64,000 bases of DNA. It comes from Paenibacillus sp. IHBB 10380. GTDB lineage: Bacteria; Bacillota; Bacilli; Paenibacillales; Paenibacillaceae. The notes below the pieces were generated by a model. That model was not told where the DNA came from, did not search any database, and saw nothing but the letters and a program-made list of their open reading frames with translations. Each line of letters opens with the position of its first letter. Position 1 is the stretch's first letter. Shown in pieces: positions 25,444 through 35,487 of the stretch. The stretch covers positions 1,922,001 through 1,986,000 of the forward strand of contig NZ_CP010976.1 of NCBI RefSeq assembly GCF_000949425.1. The letters run 5' to 3'. Made by a program: the position numbers and the translations under genes.

Positions 25444-27233
25444 TCATATGCTTCTCCAAAAATCCATATCCCCAATATATTTTGCAGCATCAACAATAGT
25501 ATTAAATAGCAAAAAGGAGATCTAATTGAGGCTACACTCTCAATTGGTTCTGTAACGGCTATATCTTTTTGGTGTAGCAACTCCTTAACTATATCAAGTG
25601 GTAATTTTTCATTCTGAGCAGCATGTGTAGCAAAGGCATGTCTCAGTAAATGCGACTTTACAATCACTTGCCTACCGTCAGAAGCTTGGATGATGATACC
25701 GTGAAGCAAAAACCTCAATATGGCATTTAATGTAGCTGCATTGATATGGCGATTTTCATATTGAAAGATATATTTTTTTACTGTCATTAAATGTTTTCTA
25801 CTCTCAACATCGTATTCAACGCTAGGCAGGCTATCACTGCTATAGGATTCCTTTAATTCTTTGATTATTTCGGTCATAAACTTATATAGGTCTTCGGGAA
25901 CATAGTAATTTTCAACTTCCTCTCTTCCCTTTGGGATCAATCGATAAATAAAGTTTTTTCGAGGAGGTTGTATGTTTGAATCCGTCGTGATTACACAACA
26001 ATCTTTGTCATAACTTATTTGCAACAACTCGTTAATACGTGCCCCCGATGAGGTAATTATATCTAGAGAAAATCGGGCAAACATACTGGCTATATAGAAC
26101 GGTTCCAAGTTAATCAATATACTTTTTGAGAATCGTTGTCTTCTGGTTACTTGAAATCCTTGAGTTAATAAACCAGGATTTCGCGAGAAGAATGGCGTTG
26201 CTTTTTTTCCTTCTGAATCAACATCGTATCCCCAATGGGTAAGATAGTCTTGAACTTCCTTTTTTTGATCAGAAGAATAGTGATTTCCTTCCCATTTACC
26301 CAGCAAACGATAACGCAATATATCAATGAACCAAGGTCCGTCGCCCTCGGTATGATCATCTAATCTTTCAGCTTTAGTAAACTCCAAAAAGACAAATTCG
26401 CTTTCATCATTATATAATTTATGATGCTTCGCCTTTCCCTCATACTCCAGATCAAAACTTTCATAATCCCATATCGTAAAGAACCATCTCTCGTTTGCAT
26501 ATTCTGATTCATCGTATGAAAACTCAACTGGAAAACTTAGATTCTCGCTCTTAATTTGTCTGACGGCTCGTTTAACGGCTTTTCTAAGTCGTTTGATCTG
26601 ATTCCATCTGAAATGACCTTCAGCTCTTATTTCGGGCAGCAGAGGTGTTATCGCCGAAGTATCTTCTTTCCGCTTCGTTTTTGCATTAGTGATTGCTCTG
26701 GTTCTCACATTGAAATCTCGATTGTCAAACGGAATGTCTTTTAAAACATACGTATACAATGACTTCTGTTGTTCGACACTGAACTGTGTACCAATCCATT
26801 TTTTTAAGTTGAACTGAAAAGTATTATAGCCTGTCACTATTGACTGACGTTGACGATCGGTATGTTCAGAAAGTATTAAACCAACTACGTAATCTTGGAT
26901 GTGGCTGGCTTGTAACTGATCTATATGAGTAAGTCTATAATAATCAAAAATATTTCTGAACCTTGCATTTAGCACACTTACAATATTCATTATTGACTGA
27001 GGGGTTAAGCTTCGATCTGTCAAACATATAAGTGCGAGGGCAAACTGATTTGTCCAAGGCACATCCAGACATTGTCGATAAAAATACTTCAGATTTTTTT
27101 CGTCAACCTTATCCCAGTAGAACAAACCGTTTGGGTCGCTTAGAAATAACAAATCGTCAGGCAAACGATTATAAAGTAATTTGACCCACAGTTTATCTTC
27201 AAGCTTATTTACAATGTCCGAATAATTAATCAT
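25444..27233 (-). pseudogene. tnpB: TnpB-type tyrosine recombinase, nucleophile lost
   Basis: A 602-residue frame of the Tn554 TnpB type. The catalytic arginine is in SSGARINELLQISYD near residue 400, the HxxR pair in SHLLRHAFATHA near residue 530, and the last histidine in ELLHQKDIAVTE. Nine residues after that histidine, where the family has tyrosine, there is proline (VTEPIESVAS), consistent with an in-frame loss of a YYS-like triplet. One T is also missing in a run near 25511-25515: with it restored the protein would end FNTIVDAAKYIGDMDFWRSI at 25444, whereas the actual frame ends at 25425. The ATG overlaps the tnpA stop by one base (TAATG), so the two were co-translated. Strand transfer should be impossible. 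Confidence 0.8.
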
Positions 27234-28585
27234 TAATCTTCCATCCCCTCATAAAAATCAAGCAACCAATCCTCTGGTGTTTGAGGCTCATTAAGATGTA
27301 ATGAAGTATCTTTCTTCATTTTATTATCGCTATTTAATGATCTCTTGGTGTTGAAAAATTCTTGTTCTCGTTTCAAATAGTTTTCTTGCATTTGCTCATG
27401 TAAGTCTCTGAATTTCTGTTCATCATAATAATGCTCATACACAGAAAGCGTATCGGGATCTCGCCATTTCATATACTCAACGAGCTGTTTTTTCTTGTCT
27501 TCAATTTGGGGTAGTGATTCCGATTCATCATAGATGCTCCGTAACATTGAAGTTACAAACCAGTGTCGAGCTTTATGGGGATTTAATTTAATTCCAGCAT
27601 TATTAATGATTTTGTTCCAATTTGAATAAAACGCAGAATATTTATAGGAATCCCCTTTGATCGTAATAAATAATGGAGCTTGATCATCTAGTTCATTAAA
27701 TGTGGCTGGCGAGGAAGCATGCTCATACCGCTCCGTGTTGACGTATTTAATCAGCAGTTTTAGCGTATCTGAAGATATACGAATGAACTTTACACGCCGC
27801 TTATAACTTCCTTTATTTGAGGCAGCCAACTCATGGATATTCGATCGTTTCCGATAATCACCCAGTGTCAACTCAAGAATCTCCGAAATTCTTGCACCTG
27901 TTTCGAATAGAAATCTTATGATTACTTCATCTCGCAATGACCAGTGAATATTACTACCAGCTTGATAGATTCGATAAGGTAAGTCCCAATCACCAATAAT
28001 CTCAGGAACCCATTTCTCGTTAATAATTTTGAAATAAGAATCCGTTTGTCTACGGTATACAACTGGTTCTTCTGTTCCAGCATCCTTCGGCATCTTAGGT
28101 CTATTCTGTCTGACACCCTTAATGTCATTTACTTGATAATCAAATGCTGAATCAGCAAGTGGATTAGAATATTCATACATCTTTAAACGAATCATTGAAC
28201 GATAAAAGCTTTTAATCGATGAAAGGAACAACTTGACCGTTTTAGGACTCTTACCTGTCAAATATATTCCTTCATGCTGCTCTCTACCTCGTACTTTACA
28301 CATCATCTGTGTAACTAAATATTGCCTTACGACTTCTTTAATAGCATCTGGTTCATCGTTCCATACAACACTTCTTCTTTGATAAGATCCATTGTGTTTA
28401 AACCAGTTAAAGAATGGTTCCAACGTATTTAGATAGGAGATTACAGAAGACTCCCCTATTCTTTTCACTTGATCATGATAGTATTCTGTTAACGGAATGA
28501 AAGGCTTCTTTTCGTCATCAAAGACTATTAATTTGTATTTGCTATCAAAGTCAGCAGGACAATATGCATGAAAAAATTTGCCCAT
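27233..28585 (-). CDS. tnpA: TnpA-type tyrosine recombinase
   Basis: A 450-residue integrase/recombinase of the Tn554 TnpA type. The N-terminal SAM-like DNA-binding domain spans residues 30-170 (with KSPKTVKLFLSSIKSFYRSM). The catalytic domain keeps the arginine in TGARISEILELTLGD, the HxxR-type NPHKARHWF and the nucleophilic tyrosine in LSVYEHYYDEQ; the second histidine position appears to be Trp (MKWRDP), as in other TnpA proteins. It looks complete. I choose the ATG at 28585, which has TAAGG nine bases before it. In Tn554 TnpA, TnpB and TnpC act together to insert at a fixed site; here TnpB is damaged and TnpC is only a relic elsewhere. Confidence 0.85.
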   Translation of the reverse strand: MGKFFHAYCPADFDSKYKLIVFDDEKKPFIPLTEYYHDQVKRIGESSVISYLNTLEPFFNWFKHNGSYQRRSVVWNDEPDAIKEVVRQYLVTQMMCKVRGREQHEGIYLTGKSPKTVKLFLSSIKSFYRSMIRLKMYEYSNPLADSAFDYQVNDIKGVRQNRPKMPKDAGTEEPVVYRRQTDSYFKIINEKWVPEIIGDWDLPYRIYQAGSNIHWSLRDEVIIRFLFETGARISEILELTLGDYRKRSNIHELAASNKGSYKRRVKFIRISSDTLKLLIKYVNTERYEHASSPATFNELDDQAPLFITIKGDSYKYSAFYSNWNKIINNAGIKLNPHKARHWFVTSMLRSIYDESESLPQIEDKKKQLVEYMKWRDPDTLSVYEHYYDEQKFRDLHEQMQENYLKREQEFFNTKRSLNSDNKMKKDTSLHLNEPQTPEDWLLDFYEGMED

Positions 28586-28805
28586 AAGCAGCATCCTTAC
28601 CCGTTAAGTTTCACAAAAAATAGAAGCATTCTATTAAGTCCAAAGAGTGCTCCATCTTTAATGTCTAACATCAAATGAAGATACTAATAATTAAACATTT
28701 AGTCAATTAAAATATACAATTGTATTTACATAGTATTTTATACATATGTCAGTGTTCTCTTGCTTCTTCATTAATATTATCAAAATACGTCTTTGTTGTT
28801 TTCGA

Positions 28806-28822
28806 GATGTGTCACATTTCGT
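28806..28822. promoter_or_regulatory. GTGTCACA palindrome upstream of recombinase genes
   Basis: GATGTGTCACATTTCGTA here and AATGTGTCACATTTCGTA at 30466-30483, each upstream of a TnpA-type gene. It may be a regulatory site or part of the transposon end. Confidence 0.4.
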
Positions 28823-28839
28823 AAATCGTGATAATTACA

Positions 28840-28870
28840 AACAAAAGGAGCCTCACTGGCTCCTTTTGTT
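28840..28870. terminator. Terminator hairpin
   Basis: AACAAAAGGAGCC with its complement around TCACT; ends the small membrane-protein gene's transcript. Confidence 0.75.
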
Positions 28871-28990
28871 CTACGAACATTAAAAAATCCCCGTTTGGGG
28901 ATTATAATAATTTTTTGCGGTCTTCAATACCTTGGTTATAAATGTTCAATATTGTAGCAAGATCAATTGTTGTGCTCTCTATCCTTTCAA

Positions 28991-29215
28991 TTATTTATTC
29001 TTCTGCTTTGCAACTTGCATACCGCCGATGATAAGCATGATAATCCCAATTACTGCTAGAATAATCCGAACTAAGAATGGACTCAATGAAAACACAGTTT
29101 CACCTTGCCAGTGCAATCCGAACAACCTTTCATTCAGCCCCACAATCGCCAATAATGGCTTAAGAAACAAACTCAGCGCTAATAATACTATCCCCCAAAT
29201 AATATTGCTATTCAT
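28991..29215 (-). CDS. Small two-helix membrane protein
   Basis: A 74-residue protein with an N-terminal hydrophobic helix (IIWGIVLLALSLFLKPLLAI), a polar loop with HWQGE, and a second helix (LVRIILAVIGIIMLIIGGMQ) ending in KQKNK. AAGAGG precedes the ATG at ten bases. A typical uncharacterised Bacillales membrane peptide. It sits between two recombinase genes, so it may be cargo. Confidence 0.6.
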   Translation of the reverse strand: MNSNIIWGIVLLALSLFLKPLLAIVGLNERLFGLHWQGETVFSLSPFLVRIILAVIGIIMLIIGGMQVAKQKNK

Positions 29216-29276
29216 TGATTCAAAACCTCTTTTCCAATTAAGATAAATGAAGATTAGTTCACAATAAAACGATCTA

Positions 29277-30410
29277 TCATTGCCTTTCTAGAATTTTATC
29301 CGATATTGTCAATGTTTGCTTGATAATATCCACAACAGGTCCATAATTCTCTGTAATAAAAAAGTGTCCACCATCTACCGTATGAAAAGTCGCTGCCCCA
29401 CCTGCATAATATCTCCACTCGCACATGTCATACATTATAGCACTGTGGTCGTTGCGACCATTAATGATTGTAATATCACAAGCGATCTTATCTTTTTTCT
29501 CTTGGTGACAATATGTTTCTGATATCTTAAAATCAGCGTGCAATATCGGTAAGAATAAATCAAGCAACTCTGCGTTTACATATCGAATGAGCAGCTTCAA
29601 CGTCTTAATTCTTCGTTTATAGCTGCCTTTATTAGTTGCAGCAAATTCATGTTGGTCGGATCGTGAACGATAATCACCCATCGTTAATTCTAATATTTCA
29701 GAGATTCTTGCCCCCGTTTCAAACATGAACCTTGTTATGACTTCGTCTCTCAAACACCAATTCTGGGACTGACCAGCACGGTATATCCGATACGGTAAAT
29801 CACTATCGCCGATGATTTCAGGTATCCACTCTTCATTTATAATTTTAAAGTAAGAGTCCGTTTGATTGCGATATTCCATCGACTCCTCTGTTCCAGCTGC
29901 TTGAAACACTCTTGTTTTGTTTGGTCGGACCCCTTGCCTATCTGATAAGTTATTTTCAAACTCTAAATCGGTTAACGGATTCCCTTGTGCATACATTCCC
30001 ATTCGATTCATTGTCTTGTAGAAGTTCTTAAGTGCTGATAAGAACAACTGCACTGACTTCGAACTCTTATTCGTTAGATAAATGCCCTCATGATTATCAC
30101 GCCCACGTACCTTACAATGCATAACTTGAATCAGATATTGCCTTACTGCTTCTTGAACATCATTCAGATTGTCACTCCACGCAACAACTCTTCCTTTGGA
30201 ACGACTATTATGTTTCATCCAATAGAAGAAAGGTTCTAATGTATGTAAGTAAGCAATAACGGAACTTTCACTAATTCTATTTACATGTTCATGATAAAAA
30301 TAAATCAATGGAAGGAATGGCTCGTTATCATCATCAAACACTAGCAATTGATATTTGCTCTCGACATCCTTTGGACAAAAAACGTGATAAAACGTAGTAA
30401 ACTCCTCCAT
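29277..30410 (-). CDS. Chimera: TnpA recombinase N-part + type II thioesterase tail
   Basis: One open frame of 377 residues. Residues 1-279 match the neighbouring TnpA (shared ESSVIAYLHTLEPFFYWMKH and TGARISEILELTMGDYRSRS), with a small deletion after SYKRR. At about residue 280 (near 29575) it switches in frame to the C-terminal half of an NRPS-type editing thioesterase: LFLPILHADFKISETYCHQE, a GRNDHS acid region and the catalytic-histidine segment VDGGHFFI. The recombinase lacks its HxxR and tyrosine; the thioesterase lacks its Ser domain. Neither activity is expected. Transcription and translation are possible but the ribosome binding site is weak. Confidence 0.8.
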   Translation of the reverse strand: MEEFTTFYHVFCPKDVESKYQLLVFDDDNEPFLPLIYFYHEHVNRISESSVIAYLHTLEPFFYWMKHNSRSKGRVVAWSDNLNDVQEAVRQYLIQVMHCKVRGRDNHEGIYLTNKSSKSVQLFLSALKNFYKTMNRMGMYAQGNPLTDLEFENNLSDRQGVRPNKTRVFQAAGTEESMEYRNQTDSYFKIINEEWIPEIIGDSDLPYRIYRAGQSQNWCLRDEVITRFMFETGARISEILELTMGDYRSRSDQHEFAATNKGSYKRRIKTLKLLIRYVNAELLDLFLPILHADFKISETYCHQEKKDKIACDITIINGRNDHSAIMYDMCEWRYYAGGAATFHTVDGGHFFITENYGPVVDIIKQTLTISDKILERQ

Positions 30411-30635
30411 TTAAAAACAATAAAAATAAGGCATACTTTTCTGCTATAAAAATTGTGTCCTCCCAAAATGTGTCACATTTCGTAGAATAGCAGGAAAATA
30501 ATACCTTAGTCAATAGATTTAGTGATTCTATATTATATAGTATTTTGTACATATGTCGCGTCTCGCTACTTACTCGGGTTGGACTTTCACCAACTAGCAA
30601 TTAACGGCTTGCTGGGCACGCAAAAAATATAAAAA

Positions 30636-30681
30636 AGGCTCCAAAAAGTCAGCTTTCACCGACTTTTTGGGCAGCCTCTTG
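30636..30681. terminator. Terminator after serine deaminase
   Basis: Stem CCAAAAAGTC and complement, extended by AGGCT/AGCCT outer pairs, with T-rich flank, just after the sda stop. Confidence 0.8.
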
Positions 30682-30695
30682 TCTAAGTTATTCGC

Positions 30696-32258
30696 TTACA
30701 CAGTTTGAACCAGAAGAATCTCATCTATAATCGGAATCTCTCTTTTTAGCATAGCTAAGAGACTCTCGTCAACGGTATTATCAACTTCGCAAACCGTAAT
30801 CGCAGGACCATTGATTTTTGAACGTTCATTTCCCATGCGGGCGATGTTGCATCCTTTTTCCTGAATTATCCATGATAGATCTGCAATGACTCCATTTCGA
30901 TCAGTATGGCGGATCACTAGGGTTGGCCGTTCACCGCTAAATTTTAACGGATAACCATCAAATTCTTGGACTTCCACTTTACCCCCACCTAAAGAGCTTG
31001 CTAATACCTTTATCTTATGCGATTCTCCCTCTAATTCAATCAAAACGGTGTTCGGATTGTAGCTTCCAAGAACTCGTTTTGTAAATTCATACTTTAATCC
31101 ATTTTTTTCGGCTAATTCTTTCGCATTCGGAATGTCATCATCCATCATTGTTAACCCGAGAACACCTGCTAAGAGAGCTAAATCTGTCCCGTGTCCCTGG
31201 TAAGTTTCAGCAAAAGAGCCCATCAGGGTGAACTTTGCAAATAGAGGTTTTTCGTTTAAAAGCTGGTAAGCAATATTACCAATCCGAACAGCCCCGGCTG
31301 TATGAGAACTCGAAGGTTCCACCATTACAGGACCAATGATCTCATAAGCTCTTTGGTATTTAACCGGCCCACTGGCATTAGATTTGCCCCCTAGAATCTT
31401 CTCTTTTATTTGTTGCCCTGCTGGAGTTCCAGCCAAACCTCCCATTCCCGTTTCTCTTAACGATTCGGGCATTTGCTGTCCGACCTCATGCATTATTTGA
31501 ATGACTTCATCCGGAGGAATCATGCTACTCACCCCAGCTAACACCATATCTGCCGCAGCTAGAGCGGTAATGGCATGTAAACCGTTGCGATAGATGCACG
31601 GAATTCCCACCAGCCCGGCAACAGAATCACAAACCAATCCCAATGAATTTTTTAACGCAATCCCAACCGCATTTCCCACCTGCTTTGGTGTTCCGCCAGC
31701 AAGTTCTACTAATGTACCTGCAGCCATTGCAGTGGCTGACCCAATTCCAGCCTGGCAGCCGGCTTCAACCTCTAATATCGAAGCTTTATTGGCAATCACT
31801 AAGCCAAGTGCAGCAGCAGTAAAAGTCGACTGTACAACTTGGTCACGGGTAAATCTTCCGCTGTCTAGAGCATGAACGAGTACAGCTGGCAAAACCCCAG
31901 CCGAACCGGCTGTTGGTGTCGCTACAATTCTCCCCATTGCCGCATTAACCTCTGATACTGCAAGTGCATTGGCTGCGGCCTGTAAGGTTGTAGAATTGAC
32001 AAAGGAGTTCCCACTTTTAGTATACTCATAAAGACGGTTTCCATCTCCCCCAGTTAAACCAGTACGAGACATTACCGGACTCTCAGTTCCTCTGCGAACA
32101 GCCTCCTCCATAACCGTAAATTGTTCTGACATTTTTTCAATAATCGTCTCTCTCGATAAACCTTTCTGTACCTCTTCTGTTTTTATCATTAATTCTGCAA
32201 TAGTTATATTCTCCCGCTCTGCCATTCCCAATAATTCCTGCAAATTTGTAAAAGACAT
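30696..32258 (-). CDS. L-serine ammonia-lyase, fused alpha-beta form
   Basis: A 520-residue iron-sulfur L-serine deaminase (serine to pyruvate and ammonia). Residues 1-295 are the alpha domain, with SRTGLTGGDG, the ATPTAGSAGVLP loop and the cysteines EAGCQAGIGSA and VCDSVAGLVGIPC that ligate the 4Fe-4S cluster. Residues 300-520 are the beta domain (GPVMVEPSSSHTAGAVRIGN) followed by an ACT domain (PTLVIRHTDRNGVIADLSWI). In E. coli-type single-chain enzymes the order is beta then alpha; here alpha comes first. RBS AAAGGAGTGAC precedes the ATG. It is the last gene of the serine locus and duplicates the split enzyme 2 kb upstream. Confidence 0.93.
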   Translation of the reverse strand: MSFTNLQELLGMAERENITIAELMIKTEEVQKGLSRETIIEKMSEQFTVMEEAVRRGTESPVMSRTGLTGGDGNRLYEYTKSGNSFVNSTTLQAAANALAVSEVNAAMGRIVATPTAGSAGVLPAVLVHALDSGRFTRDQVVQSTFTAAALGLVIANKASILEVEAGCQAGIGSATAMAAGTLVELAGGTPKQVGNAVGIALKNSLGLVCDSVAGLVGIPCIYRNGLHAITALAAADMVLAGVSSMIPPDEVIQIMHEVGQQMPESLRETGMGGLAGTPAGQQIKEKILGGKSNASGPVKYQRAYEIIGPVMVEPSSSHTAGAVRIGNIAYQLLNEKPLFAKFTLMGSFAETYQGHGTDLALLAGVLGLTMMDDDIPNAKELAEKNGLKYEFTKRVLGSYNPNTVLIELEGESHKIKVLASSLGGGKVEVQEFDGYPLKFSGERPTLVIRHTDRNGVIADLSWIIQEKGCNIARMGNERSKINGPAITVCEVDNTVDESLLAMLKREIPIIDEILLVQTV

Positions 32259-32449
32259 GTTGTCACTCCTTTAAGCTAATCGATGCTGTTGCAAAAAGAT
32301 TATTCCACCGCAGATAAATAATCAAGAACTTTTATCACACCATACTTCGTAATATAAGAAGGAATCGACTAATCAATAAAAGAGAGCTTGATCAGATGCC
32401 AATGACAAGTCACCTGACAAGCTCAAAAGTTATAGATTTAATTATTTAA

Positions 32450-33769
32450 TTAGAAGAATGATTTCAAACTTGCTAGGACAGTGAGAACGCCCACAACAAT
32501 GACAAATACATTGCTAGGTTTTCCTCTGTATTTAGCTAATACAGGAACTTTACGGATCGCATACATTGGTAAAACACATAAAATAGCAGCAACTAAAGGT
32601 CCGCTGAGAGTATCGATAATTCCAAGAATGCTTGGATTTGCATAAGCAGTATACCAGCATGTTAATACTACAAAAACAAGGATACCTCTCTTAACTGTTT
32701 TTTCTTTTAGGTCTTTTCCGCGCGCTTTACCAGACGAGATAACCATGTCACGCATTACCTCGTATACTCCTACATAATGGCCAAGAAAGGACTTTGTTAC
32801 GGCCACAAACGCAATAATAGGAGCTGCAATAGCGATTACAGGCGAATCAAGCCGATTGGCAAGATATGAAAGTATTGATAAATTCTGTTCTTTTGCCATT
32901 GCAAGATCATTTGGAGTCAAACACAAGACACTGCTCCAAACAAAGAACATAACTACACCGAATGTCATTATATAACAAAATTTTTGTATTTGAGCACATT
33001 TGGCGTCAGCAGCTATTCCATAAGTTTGTTTCTGTTTCACAACAAATGACGATATCATAGGAGAATGATTAAACGAGAATACTATGATTGGCAAAATCAA
33101 CCATATCATACTGAAGTATCCTCCTACTCCTGTTGAAGCAGTAGTAATACTTGAAAAACTAAGCATCGACGTATTCCAATTTGGAATTAAAGATATTGAG
33201 ATAAAAAGCAGCGAAGCTATGAAAGGATAAACTAGCATGCTCATTACCTTTACAGTAATATCTTGACCAAAATTCAGTATAGCTATAAGACCGAGTACTA
33301 ATACAAGCGATAAAATGGCTCTTGGTGGCTCATTCATGTGCAATTGATTCACGATAAAACTACTTGCAGTATTTGTTAGTGCAACCGAATACATCAGCAC
33401 GATAGTATAAATTGAGAAGAAATATACTATGTTAAAAATTACACTTGCCTTATTACCGAAATACTTTCTTATCGTACCTGTAATCCCCTCTTCAGCAGAA
33501 TCGGAAGCGCATATCATTTTAGCCATCGCCCTATGCGAGTAATACATGACAGGAAATGCAAGTATTGTAATTAACAATAATGATAATAAACCTCCTGCTC
33601 CCGCATTAATAGGTAAAAAAAGTACGCCTGCTCCAATTGCAGTTCCAAAAAGGCTCAATGCCCAGGTGGTATCTTGTTTATGCCATTTTTTGGGATTTAG
33701 ATGTTTTTCATTATTTACTGTAGTATTTTCCGCTGTAAATTCTAGTTTTTCCGCTGTATTCCCATTCAT
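32450..33769 (-). CDS. sdaC: Serine transporter, SdaC/HAAAP family
   Basis: A 439-residue transporter with about 11 membrane helices. Residues 40-80 (TTWALSLFGTAIGAGVLFLP) match the start of the hydroxy/aromatic amino-acid permease family (SdaC, TdcC), which imports serine or threonine with protons. The ATG at 33769 is chosen for GGGAGGAATTATA; the frame opens earlier at 33817. It lies between the two serine deaminases in the same orientation, so serine import for deamination is the natural role. Confidence 0.88.
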   Translation of the reverse strand: MNGNTAEKLEFTAENTTVNNEKHLNPKKWHKQDTTWALSLFGTAIGAGVLFLPINAGAGGLLSLLLITILAFPVMYYSHRAMAKMICASDSAEEGITGTIRKYFGNKASVIFNIVYFFSIYTIVLMYSVALTNTASSFIVNQLHMNEPPRAILSLVLVLGLIAILNFGQDITVKVMSMLVYPFIASLLFISISLIPNWNTSMLSFSSITTASTGVGGYFSMIWLILPIIVFSFNHSPMISSFVVKQKQTYGIAADAKCAQIQKFCYIMTFGVVMFFVWSSVLCLTPNDLAMAKEQNLSILSYLANRLDSPVIAIAAPIIAFVAVTKSFLGHYVGVYEVMRDMVISSGKARGKDLKEKTVKRGILVFVVLTCWYTAYANPSILGIIDTLSGPLVAAILCVLPMYAIRKVPVLAKYRGKPSNVFVIVVGVLTVLASLKSFF

Positions 33770-33868
33770 ATTATAATTCCTCCCTGTATACTGTTTCAAA
33801 ACCACTTTTATTGACACAAAAATAATTCTAAGACCCTACACCTTACACGGGATAGCTCTGTCTAGTTT

Positions 33869-34765
33869 TTATCTTTCTTTTCTAGTAACCTTTTCTCCAA
33901 AAATTTTGTTTTTAATAGCAATTCCTGTGGGTGTGGCTGCAACTCCGCCTAAACCTGTCTCTCTTAATTCGCGAGGCATCTGTCTTCCTACTATAAACAT
34001 CGCTTCAATTACTTCGTCAGCATTGATGATGTTGATTACGCCCGCTAATGCAATGTCCGCTGCTACTAAGGCATTAGCCATTCCAATAGCATTTCTCTTT
34101 ACACAAGGAATTTCTACCAAACCTGCAACCGGATCACAAACTAAACCGAGTAAGTTTTGTAGTGCAGTTGAGAAAGCTTCAGAAGATTGCTGAGGTGTTC
34201 CTCCGGCAGCTTCTACTGCTGCTGCTGCAGCCATTGCTGAGGCACTACCTACTTCAGCTTGACATCCTCCGAAGGCTCCGGAAATACAAGCGTTATTTGC
34301 AACTATCATTCCAAATAGAGCTGAAGTGAATAGAAAATGGATCTTTTCTTCATGACTTAACTGTAATCTATCTTGAATACTAAACAGTACTCCCGGGATC
34401 GTCCCACTTGCGCCTGCTGTTGGAGTTGCACAAATAACCCCCATCGATGCATTTACTTCATTAACTCCCATAGCGTTTTGGACCCCGAACATCATCAAAT
34501 CTCCAGAAAGGGTTTTCCCACTTTCACGATATTGTTTTATTTTAACAGCGTCCCCTCCGGATAAACCGGTCGGAGAAAATACTCCGTTGCCCTCAGTACT
34601 TTTCTTAGCAGAATTTTCCATAGTCACTAAATTTTTTTCCATTTTACTCCAAATTTTTTCATAAGAAGTTTTAGTTTGCTCGATTTCCTGCTCAATTGCT
34701 AATTCATAAATTGGCTTTTGTTTTTGATTAGCCGCATCGATAATTTCCTTTATAGTCATGTACAT
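33869..34765 (-). CDS. sdaAA: L-serine ammonia-lyase alpha subunit
   Basis: A 298-residue alpha chain. It has the family blocks FSPTGLSGGDAV, CATPTAGASGTIPG, GACIS/GGCQAEVG and the Fe-S region LLGLVCDPVAGLVEIPCVKR with its cysteines. Paired with the beta chain encoded 23 bases upstream it forms the split-type iron-sulfur serine deaminase of Bacillales (SdaAA-SdaAB). Start: ATG at 34765 with GGGGTG nine bases before; ATG 34759 is an alternative. It is followed by the transporter at 100 bases. Confidence 0.92.
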   Translation of the reverse strand: MYMTIKEIIDAANQKQKPIYELAIEQEIEQTKTSYEKIWSKMEKNLVTMENSAKKSTEGNGVFSPTGLSGGDAVKIKQYRESGKTLSGDLMMFGVQNAMGVNEVNASMGVICATPTAGASGTIPGVLFSIQDRLQLSHEEKIHFLFTSALFGMIVANNACISGAFGGCQAEVGSASAMAAAAAVEAAGGTPQQSSEAFSTALQNLLGLVCDPVAGLVEIPCVKRNAIGMANALVAADIALAGVINIINADEVIEAMFIVGRQMPRELRETGLGGVAATPTGIAIKNKIFGEKVTRKER

Positions 34766-34788
34766 AAAATGTTTCACCCCTAATCTAA

Positions 34789-35487
34789 TTAAAAAATAAT
34801 GATATTAGCTGTACTGCTAAAAGTCCTCAATTTCTTCTGAACATCACTAGGTAATTGAGAATCCAAATCAAATTCATATAAATATTTTCCTGACTTTTCC
34901 AAACTATTAAAATTGTTAATTTTCACATTATATTGTTTAAAGATCCTGCGTAATATAAATTCAAGGTCATCTCTTTCGGAAATCGCTATAATAACCGGCA
35001 ATGGCCCTTGAAGATTTAAGCTAAACCCGTCAATTTCTATATGTTTGATTTCAATTAATCCGCCACCGACTGAAATACCCATTGTTCTAATACTTCGATT
35101 TTCATCCTCCAGATAAATATCTGCAGTATTCGGATGACCGGTAGGACTATCACCTGCTTCTTCTAAAAAGGTAATGTCAATTCCTTTAGATTCTGCTATT
35201 TCAATAGCACCGGGCACTCTACTATCATCGGTAGCAAATCCTAATATACCGGAAATAATTGCAAAATCAGTTCCGTGTCCTTTATGGGTTTCAGCAAATG
35301 ATTCATAATACCTTACCACAACTTTTTTTGGAAGACCTTGAAATAATTTATTGGCAACTGTTCCAATAGCTAAGGCACCTGCAGTATGTGAACTGGAGGG
35401 GCCGATCATAACCGGTCCAATCACATCAAAACAACTTTTGTAATTAACAACCTTTTTTTCTTTAATAGGTACTACCTTCATGTTCAT
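34789..35487 (-). CDS. sdaAB: L-serine ammonia-lyase beta subunit
   Basis: A 232-residue beta chain with the diagnostic DVIGPVMIGPSSSHTAGALA, FAETHKGHGTDFAI and ISVGGGLIEI motifs and a C-terminal ACT domain (PLPVIIAISERDDLEFILRR), which in this family senses serine. GGGGAGGAAAC precedes the ATG. First gene of the serine operon, read away from the YheO-type regulator 750 bases upstream. Confidence 0.92.
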   Translation of the reverse strand: MNMKVVPIKEKKVVNYKSCFDVIGPVMIGPSSSHTAGALAIGTVANKLFQGLPKKVVVRYYESFAETHKGHGTDFAIISGILGFATDDSRVPGAIEIAESKGIDITFLEEAGDSPTGHPNTADIYLEDENRSIRTMGISVGGGLIEIKHIEIDGFSLNLQGPLPVIIAISERDDLEFILRRIFKQYNVKINNFNSLEKSGKYLYEFDLDSQLPSDVQKKLRTFSSTANIIIF

